A stretch of 64,000 bases of DNA, taken from contig NZ_CP062973.1 in assembly GCF_017311165.1 (NCBI RefSeq), forward strand, positions 62,001-126,000, given 5' to 3'. The position numbers and the translations under genes were made by a program. Shown here one piece after another: positions 16,034 to 24,524 of the stretch (its first letter is position 1; each line of letters begins with the position of its first letter). The notes beneath the pieces are model-generated. The model did no database searches. It was not told the DNA's origin and saw only the letters and a program-made list of their open reading frames with translations. This DNA comes from Psychroflexus sp. ALD_RP9. Its GTDB lineage: Bacteria; Bacteroidota; Bacteroidia; Flavobacteriales; Flavobacteriaceae.

Positions 16034-16363
16034 ATGACTATGTTTTCATTATTTAAAAGAAAAAAAATGGATGAAATAAAAATCTATAACAAAAAAGATT
16101 TTTCAGAAGCAATTTCAAACAAAAATGTACCATTAGTTGATGTTAGAACGGCTAATGAGTATAATGCAGGAAAAATTGCTCATGCCAAAAACATTGATGT
16201 CATGTCTCCTGACTTTGTCGATAAAATTAAAGAACTCGACAAAGATAAAACAACTTACATCTATTGCCGAAGCGGTAATAGAAGTCAAAAAGCTGCTAGA
16301 GTTATGGTCGATTTAGGTTTTAAAGAAGTCATCGACCTTGAAGGTGGCTACATGAATTGGTAA
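16034..16363 (+). CDS. Single-domain rhodanese (sulfurtransferase)
   Basis: This 109-residue cytosolic rhodanese has the active-site loop CRSGNRS starting at C78, which carries the persulfide during transfer to or from thiol acceptors. A basic segment (FKRKKM) precedes the domain. ATG at 16034 is the first ATG after the likely transcription start; 16040 and 16067 are alternatives, and the TTG at 16022 overlaps the -7 element. It is followed closely by the CstB-like gene, so the pair forms an operon that I infer is activated by the neighbouring Crp/Fnr protein. Its role is probably to pass sulfane sulfur between thiols during sulfide detoxification. Confidence 0.88.
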   Translation: MTMFSLFKRKKMDEIKIYNKKDFSEAISNKNVPLVDVRTANEYNAGKIAHAKNIDVMSPDFVDKIKELDKDKTTYIYCRSGNRSQKAARVMVDLGFKEVIDLEGGYMNW

Positions 16364-16395
16364 TCAAAATTAAAATTAATAAAATCCTAATACCT

Positions 16396-17739
16396 ATGTT
16401 TATAAAACAATTTGAAGACAAAGCACTTGCACACTATTCTTACGCTATAATTTCTGAAGATAAAATGGCTGTTGTAGATCCTGCTAGAGATCCAGAACCT
16501 TATTATAGTTTAGCTGAGGAACATAATGCAAAAATTGTTGCTGTTTTTGAAACGCATCCACATGCCGATTTTGTAAGTAGTCACTTACAAATACATCAAG
16601 AAACATCAGCAACAATCTATGCCAGCCAATTAGTTGGTGCTGATTATCCCCACAACAGTTTTGATGAAGGTGATCATTTCACAATGAATCAAGTCAATTT
16701 TAGAGCTATTCATACACCTGGCCATTCTCCAGATAGCATTACAATTATTGCTGCAGATGGTGAAGAACAAGCCATGTTCTCAGGAGATACATTATTTATC
16801 GGTGATGTTGGTAGACCAGATTTGCGCGAAAAAGCGGGAAACTTAAAAGCTAAACGCCAAGAACTTGCTGAAATGATGTATGAAACAGTTACCACAAAAT
16901 TTAACGATTTAAGTGATGATGTACTTATTTATCCTGCACATGGTGCTGGAAGTTTATGTGGTAAAAATATGAGTGACGCTGCTAGTAGTACTCTAGGTAA
17001 CGAACGTACTGGAAATTGGGCTTTTCAAGCCAAATCTAAAGAAGAATTTGTTGAGGAAATCTTAAAAGGCCAACCTTTTATACCACATTATTTTGGTCAT
17101 GATGTTGAAATTAATAAAGCTGGTGCCAAAACCTTTAGATCTGCCATTTCAAATATTGATGTAAAACTCAATATTGAAAAATTTGATGCTGATGCTTTAG
17201 TGGTGGACACTAGAGATCAAGAAGCTTTTAGGGCTAACCATTTGCCAAACAGTATTAATATTATGGCAAGATCAGAAAGTGATAAAATAGAAACATGGTT
17301 AGGAGCTATCGTTAAGCCTAATGAAGAGTTTTATTTGGTAGTTGATCATTATAATTCTATCGAAGAGTTGAGTGCAAGAATTGCTAAAATAGGTTACGAA
17401 AGTCAAATTAAAGCAATCTTAACCTTAGGCAATACTCAGTTTGAAAAAGACACCCAACAACTAGACTATAGTAATTTCAAGAATAATCCAGACCAGTATA
17501 CCATTATTGATATTAGAAATGAGAATGAGTTTACTGACCAAAAATTCTTTAATCAAGCCGAAAATCATCCACTTAATGAACTTCGTGAAACTACTAAAAA
17601 CATAGATACATCAAAACCAATTGTTGTACATTGTGCAGGCGGTTACCGAAGCGCTGCAGGTAGTAGCATTGTAAAAAATAATTTAGAAAATGCTGAAGTA
17701 TACGACTTAAGTGATAGAATTGAAGATTTTAAATCATAA
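16396..17739 (+). CDS. CstB-like persulfide dioxygenase fused to two rhodanese domains
   Basis: The protein has 447 residues. Domain 1 (1-240) is a metallo-beta-lactamase fold of the persulfide dioxygenase group: H54-P-H56-A-D58, H110, D131 and H182 are placed to bind a single iron. Domain 2 (about 255-350) is a rhodanese homology domain lacking the catalytic cysteine (VVDHYNS at the loop). Domain 3 (about 360-447) is an active-type rhodanese with C413 (HCAGGYRS). The order matches staphylococcal CstB, which oxidises low-molecular-weight persulfides to thiosulfate. ATG 16396 is chosen over the TTG at 16357, which would add 13 residues not expected before the conserved start. Confidence 0.87.
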   Translation: MFIKQFEDKALAHYSYAIISEDKMAVVDPARDPEPYYSLAEEHNAKIVAVFETHPHADFVSSHLQIHQETSATIYASQLVGADYPHNSFDEGDHFTMNQVNFRAIHTPGHSPDSITIIAADGEEQAMFSGDTLFIGDVGRPDLREKAGNLKAKRQELAEMMYETVTTKFNDLSDDVLIYPAHGAGSLCGKNMSDAASSTLGNERTGNWAFQAKSKEEFVEEILKGQPFIPHYFGHDVEINKAGAKTFRSAISNIDVKLNIEKFDADALVVDTRDQEAFRANHLPNSINIMARSESDKIETWLGAIVKPNEEFYLVVDHYNSIEELSARIAKIGYESQIKAILTLGNTQFEKDTQQLDYSNFKNNPDQYTIIDIRNENEFTDQKFFNQAENHPLNELRETTKNIDTSKPIVVHCAGGYRSAAGSSIVKNNLENAEVYDLSDRIEDFKS

Positions 17740-17754
17740 TTAACAATAAAACAC

Positions 17755-17762
17755 TAAGTTTG
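17755..17762 (+). promoter_or_regulatory. -7 element overlapping the upstream terminator
   Basis: TAAGTTTG matches TAnnTTTG and ends where the terminator stem at 17763 begins. Transcription of the TlpA-like gene would start inside the hairpin, so the message would not carry the whole stem. Confidence 0.5.
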
Positions 17763-17793
17763 AGGGTTAAAGTTTAGCTTTAACCCTTTTTTT
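17763..17793 (+). terminator. Rho-independent terminator abutting the next start codon
   Basis: Ten-base-pair stem AGGGTTAAAG (17763-17772) / CTTTAACCCT (17778-17787) with a 5-base loop and a run of seven T that ends one base before ATG 17794. It closes the rhodanese/CstB operon. Confidence 0.9.
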
Positions 17794-18825
17794 ATGAAAA
17801 ATCATTTTTTATTAATTTTTTTGTTCCTATTATTCATCGCTTGTCAACAACAAGATAAAGCTTCTAAATTAAAGTTAACTGTAAACTTATCAGGTGATTA
17901 TCCGAAAACACTAGGACTAAAATTTGATGATAAACTAATTAAACAAGACGTAAAAAACAGTCAGGCCATATTTGAAACTGCAATTGAATCAGGTAAATCT
18001 GCAGAACTTATATTAAATGACACAACTTCTTCAGTAAGGTTTTTTATTGAACCCAAATCACAAAGCCTTAATTTATTAGTTGATAAGATCAGTATAGGTA
18101 AATTAAATTATTTAGAAAGTAAGCTTCAATTAGTTGAAACAACTAAAGCAAAAAATATTTTAGAATCTTTTGAAGAATTTAAACTAAAGAAAATTTCTGA
18201 AAAAAGTTTTTTGGATCAATTTGAAAAATTCAAATCTAATTACCCTAATCATCAAGTGAACGGCTTTATTTTAAGTGAACTAGCCTATGATAATTTAATT
18301 AAGTTTGATAATCTTCAGTTGTTATTTGAGCAAACAGTACGAAAAGCGTTCACTAATAGTGATTTTGAACGTTTTGAAAATTATTATGTAAAACGAAAAA
18401 AATTTCAGATTGGTAATCCGTTTTACAACTTTAAACTCAAAAACTTAGAAAATAAGCTAATTTCAAAAAATGATTTTAAAGGTAAATTATTATTAATTGA
18501 GTTTTGGTCTACCTGGCAAGCTGAAAACGCTTTAATTCAGCAAGAAAGTTTGCTTAATAACTATCGTCAAAACAAAGCCAAAGGCTACGAGATTATTGCC
18601 ATTTCGCTTAATACAAACAAATCTGAATGGCTTAAACATGTCTTAGGCAAACAAATGCCTTGGGTAAACTTAATTGCCGAACAAGGTTTTACAAGTAAAA
18701 TTACAACTGAGCTCGGTATAACCAACTTACCCCAAAACTTTTTAGTAGACCAAAAAGGTAACATTGTTGCAAAAAATATCTCGATTAAAGAATTAGAGGT
18801 TTACCAGAATATTATTCTTAATTAA
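17794..18825 (+). CDS. TlpA/ResA-like thioredoxin-fold lipoprotein without the CxxC active site
   Basis: This 343-residue lipoprotein has a signal peptide with C17 as lipidation site (LFIAC). Residues 20-200 form an N-terminal domain like those preceding TlpA domains in Bacteroidetes proteins (DUF4369-like). Residues 208-343 are a TlpA/AhpC-TSA thioredoxin fold. At the active-site position it reads STWQAEN (239-245): Q242 and N245 replace both cysteines of the usual WCxxC, while the cis-proline segment TNLPQNF is kept. It therefore cannot be a dithiol oxidoreductase and may bind or chaperone a partner. It starts right after a terminator and is followed without a gap by an outer-membrane protein gene. 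Confidence 0.83.
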   Translation: MKNHFLLIFLFLLFIACQQQDKASKLKLTVNLSGDYPKTLGLKFDDKLIKQDVKNSQAIFETAIESGKSAELILNDTTSSVRFFIEPKSQSLNLLVDKISIGKLNYLESKLQLVETTKAKNILESFEEFKLKKISEKSFLDQFEKFKSNYPNHQVNGFILSELAYDNLIKFDNLQLLFEQTVRKAFTNSDFERFENYYVKRKKFQIGNPFYNFKLKNLENKLISKNDFKGKLLLIEFWSTWQAENALIQQESLLNNYRQNKAKGYEIIAISLNTNKSEWLKHVLGKQMPWVNLIAEQGFTSKITTELGITNLPQNFLVDQKGNIVAKNISIKELEVYQNIILN

Positions 18826-18852
18826 ATGCTTAATTTTATAAAAAATAAACCT

Positions 18853-19407
18853 ATGAAAAATACATCTCAATTACTACTAGTCGTTTTTATCGGATTTTTT
18901 ACATGTATAACTATGAAAGGACAAAATTTAGATTTTGGTATTAAAGCCGGTGCAAACTTCTCGAATCTAAGTGATGCAGAAAGCCTTGATTTTGATTCTA
19001 AAACAGGTGTTACAGCTGGGCTGTTCGTGGCAGCGCGTTTTAACATGCTTTCTGTTCAAGCGGAATTATTATACTCGCAACAAGGTGCTGAGTCAAGTTT
19101 AACCGATATTGAATTTGATTATGTACAATTACCTATTTTAGCCAAATTACATTTTTTAAGAATTCTAAACCTACAATTTGGACCACAATTTGGTTACCTT
19201 GCTAATTACGATGATTATGAAAATTCTGAAAAATTAGACTTTAGCCTACTAGCAGGTGTAGGTGCACATTTAGGACAGTTTAGAATTGACGCGCGTTATA
19301 ATTTCGGATTGACTAATCCATTTAACAACGAAGCTGTAAATATAGACGATTTTCAATCAGCAAAAAATGAATATTTTTCGTTAGCTATTGGTTATAGCTT
19401 CTTGTAA
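18853..19407 (+). CDS. Outer-membrane beta-barrel (porin-like) protein
   Basis: This 184-residue protein has a signal peptide (about 1-24, ending near T-M-K-G-Q). The mature part starts LDFGIKAGANFSNLSD, the opening typical of the small PorT/OmpA-like beta-barrels of Bacteroidetes. It consists of alternating strands and ends with an aromatic residue pair plus leucine (YSFL). ATG 18853 is preferred over the ATG at 18826, which directly follows the upstream stop but would put nine polar residues before the signal peptide. It is co-transcribed with the TlpA-like lipoprotein gene. Its transport role is not known. Confidence 0.82.
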   Translation: MKNTSQLLLVVFIGFFTCITMKGQNLDFGIKAGANFSNLSDAESLDFDSKTGVTAGLFVAARFNMLSVQAELLYSQQGAESSLTDIEFDYVQLPILAKLHFLRILNLQFGPQFGYLANYDDYENSEKLDFSLLAGVGAHLGQFRIDARYNFGLTNPFNNEAVNIDDFQSAKNEYFSLAIGYSFL

Positions 19408-19408
19408 A

Positions 19409-19714
19409 TTATTGAGGTAAAAGTTTTATAACATAATCATTTTCTGTTGAAGCTTTTACCTTAACAAATTTTATTTGATAACCTTCTTTTTTAAAAAGCA
19501 ATTCATCACCGCGCTGCTTTGTATTAATTAGAAACTGACCATTAGCTTTAGATTTGGCATACAAATCTGTCCCAACAACTTGAATTAAAACACCATCTAA
19601 GGCTTCATCTTGTTGATTAACAACTTTTCCTTTAATCATGTTAGTATCGCTTCCACAACTTAAAATAGAAATAGATACAAAACAAAAAACTGCTATTTTT
19701 ACTAAAACTTTCAT
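19409..19714 (-). CDS. Small lipoprotein with carboxypeptidase-regulatory-like domain
   Basis: This 101-residue lipoprotein has a signal peptide with lipobox cysteine at about C20 (SILSCG). The rest is a single Ig-like CarboxypepD_reg beta-sandwich, with the pattern IKGKVVNQQDEALDGVLIQV found in the N-terminal plug-side domains of TonB-dependent receptors. Here it stands alone. It is divergent from an M1 peptidase gene with only 11 bases between the start codons. The function is unknown; stand-alone domains of this kind are common in Bacteroidetes envelopes. Confidence 0.72.
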   Translation of the reverse strand: MKVLVKIAVFCFVSISILSCGSDTNMIKGKVVNQQDEALDGVLIQVVGTDLYAKSKANGQFLINTKQRGDELLFKKEGYQIKFVKVKASTENDYVIKLLPQ

Positions 19715-19725
19715 ATCATTAAAAT

Positions 19726-21366
19726 ATGTGCCGAATATACTTTATCTTTTGTTTTTTACTCCTTTCTTTTACAAGTAAAGCCCAAACTTTAACAGCCAAT
19801 CGAAGTGAATATACCAAAGCTGATTCTTTACGAGGTAGTTTAAGACCTGAGCGAACAAGTTATGACGTTAAAAAGTATAAGATTAAAGTTCGTGTAAATC
19901 CAGACAAACGTTATATTTCTGGAGTAAATAAAATGCAATTTAGAGTCTTAGAGCCTGTACAAAAAATCCAAATTGACTTGTTCGAAGAAATAAATCTAGA
20001 TTCGGTTGTTTTTAACCAAAAGAAACTTCAATATAAACGAGAATTTAATGCTGTTTTTATTGATTTTCCATTTGAATTACAAGCTAATAATGAATTGAAA
20101 GAAATTCAATTCCATTTTTCAGGATTCCCTAAAGTTGCTAAAAATGCACCTTGGGATGGCGGATTTGTCTTTAAAAAAGATCAAAATAACAATCACTTTG
20201 TTGGTTTAGCAGTACAAGGCATTGGTGCAAGTTTATGGTTACCTAACAAAGACCATTTAAGTGATGAAGCAGAAGGACTTGAAATGATTATTGAGTGTCC
20301 TGAACACCTAGTTGCGGTATCTAATGGTAGGTTTATAAAATCATATAAAGTCGATCAAAACTACAAAGCTTATAAATGGAAAGTTGAAAACCCTATCAAC
20401 AACTACAACATCACAATTAATATTGGAGATTATGTACATTTTTCGGACCAATTTAATGATCTTGATTTAGATTATTATGTCTTAAAAGATCATCTTGAAG
20501 CGGCAAAAAAGCAATTTGAACAAGTTAAACCTATGATGGCCTGCTTTTATGAAAAATTTGGTGAATATCCCTTTAAAGAAGATGGCTTTAAGTTAGTTGA
20601 AAGCCCTTATTTAGGCATGGAACATCAAAGTGCTGTTGCCTATGGAAACGCTTACAAAAACGGCTACAGAGGTACAGATTTATCTGGAACAGGCATTGGC
20701 TTAAAATGGGATTTTATCATTATTCACGAATCTGGTCACGAATGGTTCGGTAACAGTATTACAGCCGCTGATATTGCAGATATGTGGATTCATGAAAGCT
20801 TTACTAGCTATTCTGAAGCTGTTTTTGTTGAATGTGAATACGGAAAAGAAGCTGCAGAAGCTTATTTAGTCGGTTTAAGACAAAACGTTCAAAATGACCA
20901 ACCAATTATTGGTGATTACGGTGTGAATGCCGAAGGGTCTGGAGATATGTACTACAAAGGCGCAAATATGCTCCATAGTATAAGAAATACCATTAATAAT
21001 GATGCGCTATGGTGGAAAACCATCAAAAAATTTCACAAAAATTTTAAACACACCACAACAAATACTAATGATGTAATTAACTTTTTTGAAAATGAAACGA
21101 AAATGAACCTTGCCCCTATTTTTAGTCAGTATCTAAATTATGCGGAATTACCAACATTATTAATAAAGCGAGAAAATAATGCTGTAACGGTTAAGTGGCA
21201 ATCAGAAGAAAAAAACTTTACTTTACCAGTTGAAGTTATTGTAAACAATGAAAAATTAAGAACTCAAGTTTCAGCCAAAGAATTTACTAAACTTCAAATT
21301 GGTAACAATGAAAAATTTAAACTTAATAATCTCAGCTTTTACTATAAAACTGAGATAATCAATTAA
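19726..21366 (+). CDS. Exported M1 family metallopeptidase
   Basis: This 546-residue protein has a signal peptide (1-20, ending S-K-A-Q). The zinc site is HESGH at 334-338 with the third ligand E357, and a GMEHQ motif at 297-301 stands where aminopeptidase N has GAMEN. The N-terminal beta-sandwich (about 40-240) and thermolysin-like domain (about 250-470) are present, but the long helical domain of classical APN is missing, as in short Bacteroidetes M1 enzymes. It should act in the periplasm on peptides. A second, larger M1 gene occurs at 46535-48604. Confidence 0.93.
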   Translation: MCRIYFIFCFLLLSFTSKAQTLTANRSEYTKADSLRGSLRPERTSYDVKKYKIKVRVNPDKRYISGVNKMQFRVLEPVQKIQIDLFEEINLDSVVFNQKKLQYKREFNAVFIDFPFELQANNELKEIQFHFSGFPKVAKNAPWDGGFVFKKDQNNNHFVGLAVQGIGASLWLPNKDHLSDEAEGLEMIIECPEHLVAVSNGRFIKSYKVDQNYKAYKWKVENPINNYNITINIGDYVHFSDQFNDLDLDYYVLKDHLEAAKKQFEQVKPMMACFYEKFGEYPFKEDGFKLVESPYLGMEHQSAVAYGNAYKNGYRGTDLSGTGIGLKWDFIIIHESGHEWFGNSITAADIADMWIHESFTSYSEAVFVECEYGKEAAEAYLVGLRQNVQNDQPIIGDYGVNAEGSGDMYYKGANMLHSIRNTINNDALWWKTIKKFHKNFKHTTTNTNDVINFFENETKMNLAPIFSQYLNYAELPTLLIKRENNAVTVKWQSEEKNFTLPVEVIVNNEKLRTQVSAKEFTKLQIGNNEKFKLNNLSFYYKTEIIN

Positions 21367-22476
21367 TTATTTCATTAAATTTTCTAAAGTTCTTTTACGA
21401 TGTACTTTACCATTATCAGTTTCCTCAAACTTATTTACTAGGTAAATATGTTTAGGACGTTCAAATTTATCAAGAGAACTTAATTGATTTACACCTTCTT
21501 TTAAATCACTTAAAAACTGGTCTGAATGTGGTGCTTCAACAAATAAAATTAATTTTTCTCCTAAAGCATCATCTGGAATACCTGCTAAAAAAAACCTTTG
21601 CGTGATAATCGTTTGTAGTTTTCTCTCGACAACTTCAGGAAAAATTTTTATACCACCAGTATTTATAACATTATCAAACCTACCTTTCCAATAAAATTTT
21701 TTATATGTTTCTAAATCAACAATATCATTAGTAATTAGTGGTTTATCAACAATCTGTGGAGCACGAATTATTAAGCAGTTACGATCATCTTGACCGAAAC
21801 TTATTTTTGGTAAAGCTTTGAAGGGTTTCAATTGAAAATCGCCTTCATCAGTTCGTTTAGGGTTAAGCCTTCTAGCGGCAACATGAGAGACTGTCTCTGT
21901 CATCCCATAAACTTCATAAACTTTTGTACTTAGACCTTGAATTAAATTAATTAAGTTTTCAGACACTGTACCGCCACCAACAATTAGCTTTTTAATAAGG
22001 TGAAGTCGATTTAGTGAGTTGTCAAGTTGAAACGGCGTCATGGCACAAAAATCATAGCGTTTAAACACTTGTTCAAGTGGTGCTGAATTTGGGTTAACCA
22101 CATCTAGATGCCAACCTAACATCATGGCACGTATGAGCATCATTCGGCCTGCTATAAATTGAGCTGGTAAGCATAATAACGCAGTTGAATTCTCTTTTAC
22201 TTTAAAAAATTTACCTGTCGCTAAAGCGCTAGAAATCATTTTATCTTTTCCGACATAATGAACTTTAGGTTGACCTGTAGATCCTGAAGTCCTAATTTTT
22301 ATCGTGTCGTAATCTTCATTTAGCCAATCAAGCAGAAAGTTACCTATTTGCTCTTCAAAAAATTCACCTTCTTTAATAAAGCTATATGCAACTAATTTTA
22401 ACTCTTGAGCAGAGTAATGTGTTCCATTCAACTTAAAATCTGGATGTATATCTAAAAATGAGTATTCTTTTTTCAT
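21367..22476 (-). CDS. menE: o-Succinylbenzoate-CoA ligase type AMP-binding protein
   Basis: This 369-residue member of the ANL superfamily shows the phosphate-binding loop TSGSTGQPK (about 62-70), the YGMTET motif (about 190-195) and a C-terminal lid with NTGGIKIFPEVVE, ending before a lysine-containing HRKR segment. It is shorter than typical acyl-CoA synthetases, as are Bacteroidetes MenE proteins. MenE makes o-succinylbenzoyl-CoA for menaquinone. Co-orientation with menC, with one CPBP gene between, supports the assignment. No other men genes lie in the window. Confidence 0.85.
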   Translation of the reverse strand: MKKEYSFLDIHPDFKLNGTHYSAQELKLVAYSFIKEGEFFEEQIGNFLLDWLNEDYDTIKIRTSGSTGQPKVHYVGKDKMISSALATGKFFKVKENSTALLCLPAQFIAGRMMLIRAMMLGWHLDVVNPNSAPLEQVFKRYDFCAMTPFQLDNSLNRLHLIKKLIVGGGTVSENLINLIQGLSTKVYEVYGMTETVSHVAARRLNPKRTDEGDFQLKPFKALPKISFGQDDRNCLIIRAPQIVDKPLITNDIVDLETYKKFYWKGRFDNVINTGGIKIFPEVVERKLQTIITQRFFLAGIPDDALGEKLILFVEAPHSDQFLSDLKEGVNQLSSLDKFERPKHIYLVNKFEETDNGKVHRKRTLENLMK

Positions 22477-22549
22477 TGCAACAATGTATTATACAATATT
22501 AAAAAATTGCCTGCTTTAAGGTATTAAATTTTGGTTAAATAGATGTTTT

Positions 22550-23467
22550 CTAAGCTTTACCGGTTAGCTTTTGTCTCCAATTAGACCATTTATATTTTTT
22601 ACTAAATACAATTATAATTAAAGGATAAATGACTAAAACGGGAATAAAAATATCTAAAATCTGGTTCGGCTCACCAACATATCGTAAAATTGAATTTGTT
22701 TGGAAAGCTGTCCAATCTGAAGTAACTAATAAAACTGTTACCAAGTTATTAGCAGCATGAAAACCTAGAGCTAACTCTAAACCTTCATCCATTAATGTAA
22801 TTATTCCTAAAAAAAAACCTGTTCCAATATATGATACTAAAAGTACATAACCAATTTTGTTAATTTCAGGATTTGCAATATGCATAACACCAAATAATAT
22901 TGAAGTTAACATTAGAGCCAGTAATCTACTTTTAAAAAAGCTTCCAACACCTTGCAATAAATAACCTCTGAATAAGTATTCTTCAAAACTAGTTTGTAAT
23001 GGAATTAAAATAATGGCGATTACAAGCAGAGTAAAAAAACGAACTGGTTCAAAAATAATTACATAATTACTAGGGTTCGAATTATAATCATATAATGTTG
23101 CACCTAAAATTAAAAGAGATATAACGGCAAAACTAAAACCAACCCTCGACCAGTCAATTTTTGGTCTTGAAGTTGTTAAAGAGATTAATGATTGTTTGTG
23201 AACATGCTTTACATAAACTAATAATAATAGACAGAACACAGCTAAAGGAGAAACTGTAATTACAAATGCCCAATTGGCTCCAACACGATCAATCTGATCT
23301 TTAATTAATTGAGCTTGGTCTATGTCTAAAAGTAAAACTGTTAAAATGTTTAGGCCCATGAACCCAAAGAACAAAATTGATGGCACTAAATATTTCCAAT
23401 AACCCAAATTACCTTGACGAGCCTGACCTATAAAATTTGAAGAATTTAAATTTGTGGAGTTTTCCAT
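22550..23467 (-). CDS. CPBP family intramembrane metalloprotease
   Basis: This 305-residue protein has about eight membrane helices. The CPBP (Abi/CAAX protease-like) motifs are visible: EEYLFRG near residues 163-169, a histidine in GVMHIANPE about 194-202, and HAANNL near 238-243, which together form the glutamyl intramembrane protease site. Prokaryotic members process membrane proteins or act in prenyl-protein-like turnover. Its start overlaps the menC end by 22 bases and it precedes menE, so it travels in a menaquinone operon. Whether that reflects function is not known. Confidence 0.87.
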   Translation of the reverse strand: MENSTNLNSSNFIGQARQGNLGYWKYLVPSILFFGFMGLNILTVLLLDIDQAQLIKDQIDRVGANWAFVITVSPLAVFCLLLLVYVKHVHKQSLISLTTSRPKIDWSRVGFSFAVISLLILGATLYDYNSNPSNYVIIFEPVRFFTLLVIAIILIPLQTSFEEYLFRGYLLQGVGSFFKSRLLALMLTSILFGVMHIANPEINKIGYVLLVSYIGTGFFLGIITLMDEGLELALGFHAANNLVTVLLVTSDWTAFQTNSILRYVGEPNQILDIFIPVLVIYPLIIIVFSKKYKWSNWRQKLTGKA

Positions 23468-24483
23468 TTCAATGTAGAATTATAAAACAGTTTTTCACCT
23501 TTAACTTCTAATGGTGATGTGATGTTATTTGTATAAAGACTTCCAGTGCCTAAACCTTGAGGCTTATCGAGCTGAAAAGTGCTTGCAAATTGCGCAATTG
23601 CATTTAAACCAATATCACTTTCTAAAGCACTTGTTATCCACCAGCCTATATTACGAGTTTCAGCAAGTTTAATCCACTCTGATGTGTCTGCAAATCCGCC
23701 AACTAAACTAGGCTTTAAAATAATATATTGTGGTTTTACTTCATCTAACAACTTAATTCTATTGGTTGTATCAACAACCTCAATTAACTCTTCATCTAAA
23801 GCTATTGGTAATGGCGTATTTCTACATAAATTATACATCTCAAGCCATTGATTTTGTTTAATAGGTTGCTCGATACTATGAAGTTTAAACTGACTTAATT
23901 TATTTAACTTTGATAGTGCATTTTCTGGTTTAAATGCACCATTAGCATCAACTCTAAGCTCTAAAACTTCAGCTGAAAACTTAGATCTTAAATAAGCAAG
24001 CAAATCTAACTCAGCTTGAAAATCTATGGCTCCTATTTTAAGTTTTATGCAAGAAAAACCTTGATCGAGTTTAGCTTTAATTTGTTCAAACATGAAAGAT
24101 TTATCGCCCATCCATATCAAGCCATTGATGGTGATTCCTTCTTGATGATGATAAAAATTTGAATTGAATAAATAAAATGGTTTTTGACTTTTTAATGACT
24201 TAAAAGCCATTTCTAGCCCAAATTTAATTGAAGGAAATAACTTCAACTGACTGCAAAGCTGATGAAGACCTAAATTTATGTTTTCACAAGCCCATTTTAA
24301 TTTATTTTCAAATTCAGGAACATCATCTATGCTTAAACCACGTAAAATGCCACATTCACCAATACCAAAACCTGTTTCATCTTCAATTTTAACAAACCAG
24401 GTTTCTTTGGTCTTTAACACACCTCGAGAGGTACCGCTCGGTCGTTTAAAATTTAAAATGTACTTTTTGTAACTTGCCTCCAT
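23446..24483 (-). CDS. menC: o-Succinylbenzoate synthase
   Basis: This 345-residue enolase-superfamily enzyme dehydrates SHCHC to o-succinylbenzoate in menaquinone synthesis. Key segments are KLKIG (catalytic lysine, about residue 143), RVDANGAF (metal aspartate, about 178-185), EQP (about 208-210) and ALDEEL (about 232-237), then a C-terminal lysine in IILKPSLVGG. The N-terminal substrate-specificity domain begins directly with RPSGTSRGVLKTKETW. It is the first gene of the menC-CPBP-menE run. Confidence 0.9.
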   Translation of the reverse strand: MEASYKKYILNFKRPSGTSRGVLKTKETWFVKIEDETGFGIGECGILRGLSIDDVPEFENKLKWACENINLGLHQLCSQLKLFPSIKFGLEMAFKSLKSQKPFYLFNSNFYHHQEGITINGLIWMGDKSFMFEQIKAKLDQGFSCIKLKIGAIDFQAELDLLAYLRSKFSAEVLELRVDANGAFKPENALSKLNKLSQFKLHSIEQPIKQNQWLEMYNLCRNTPLPIALDEELIEVVDTTNRIKLLDEVKPQYIILKPSLVGGFADTSEWIKLAETRNIGWWITSALESDIGLNAIAQFASTFQLDKPQGLGTGSLYTNNITSPLEVKGEKLFYNSTLKWKTPQI

Positions 24484-24524
24484 GTCTTAAAATTAGACAC
24501 AATTTTAATGTAAAAGTTACAATT

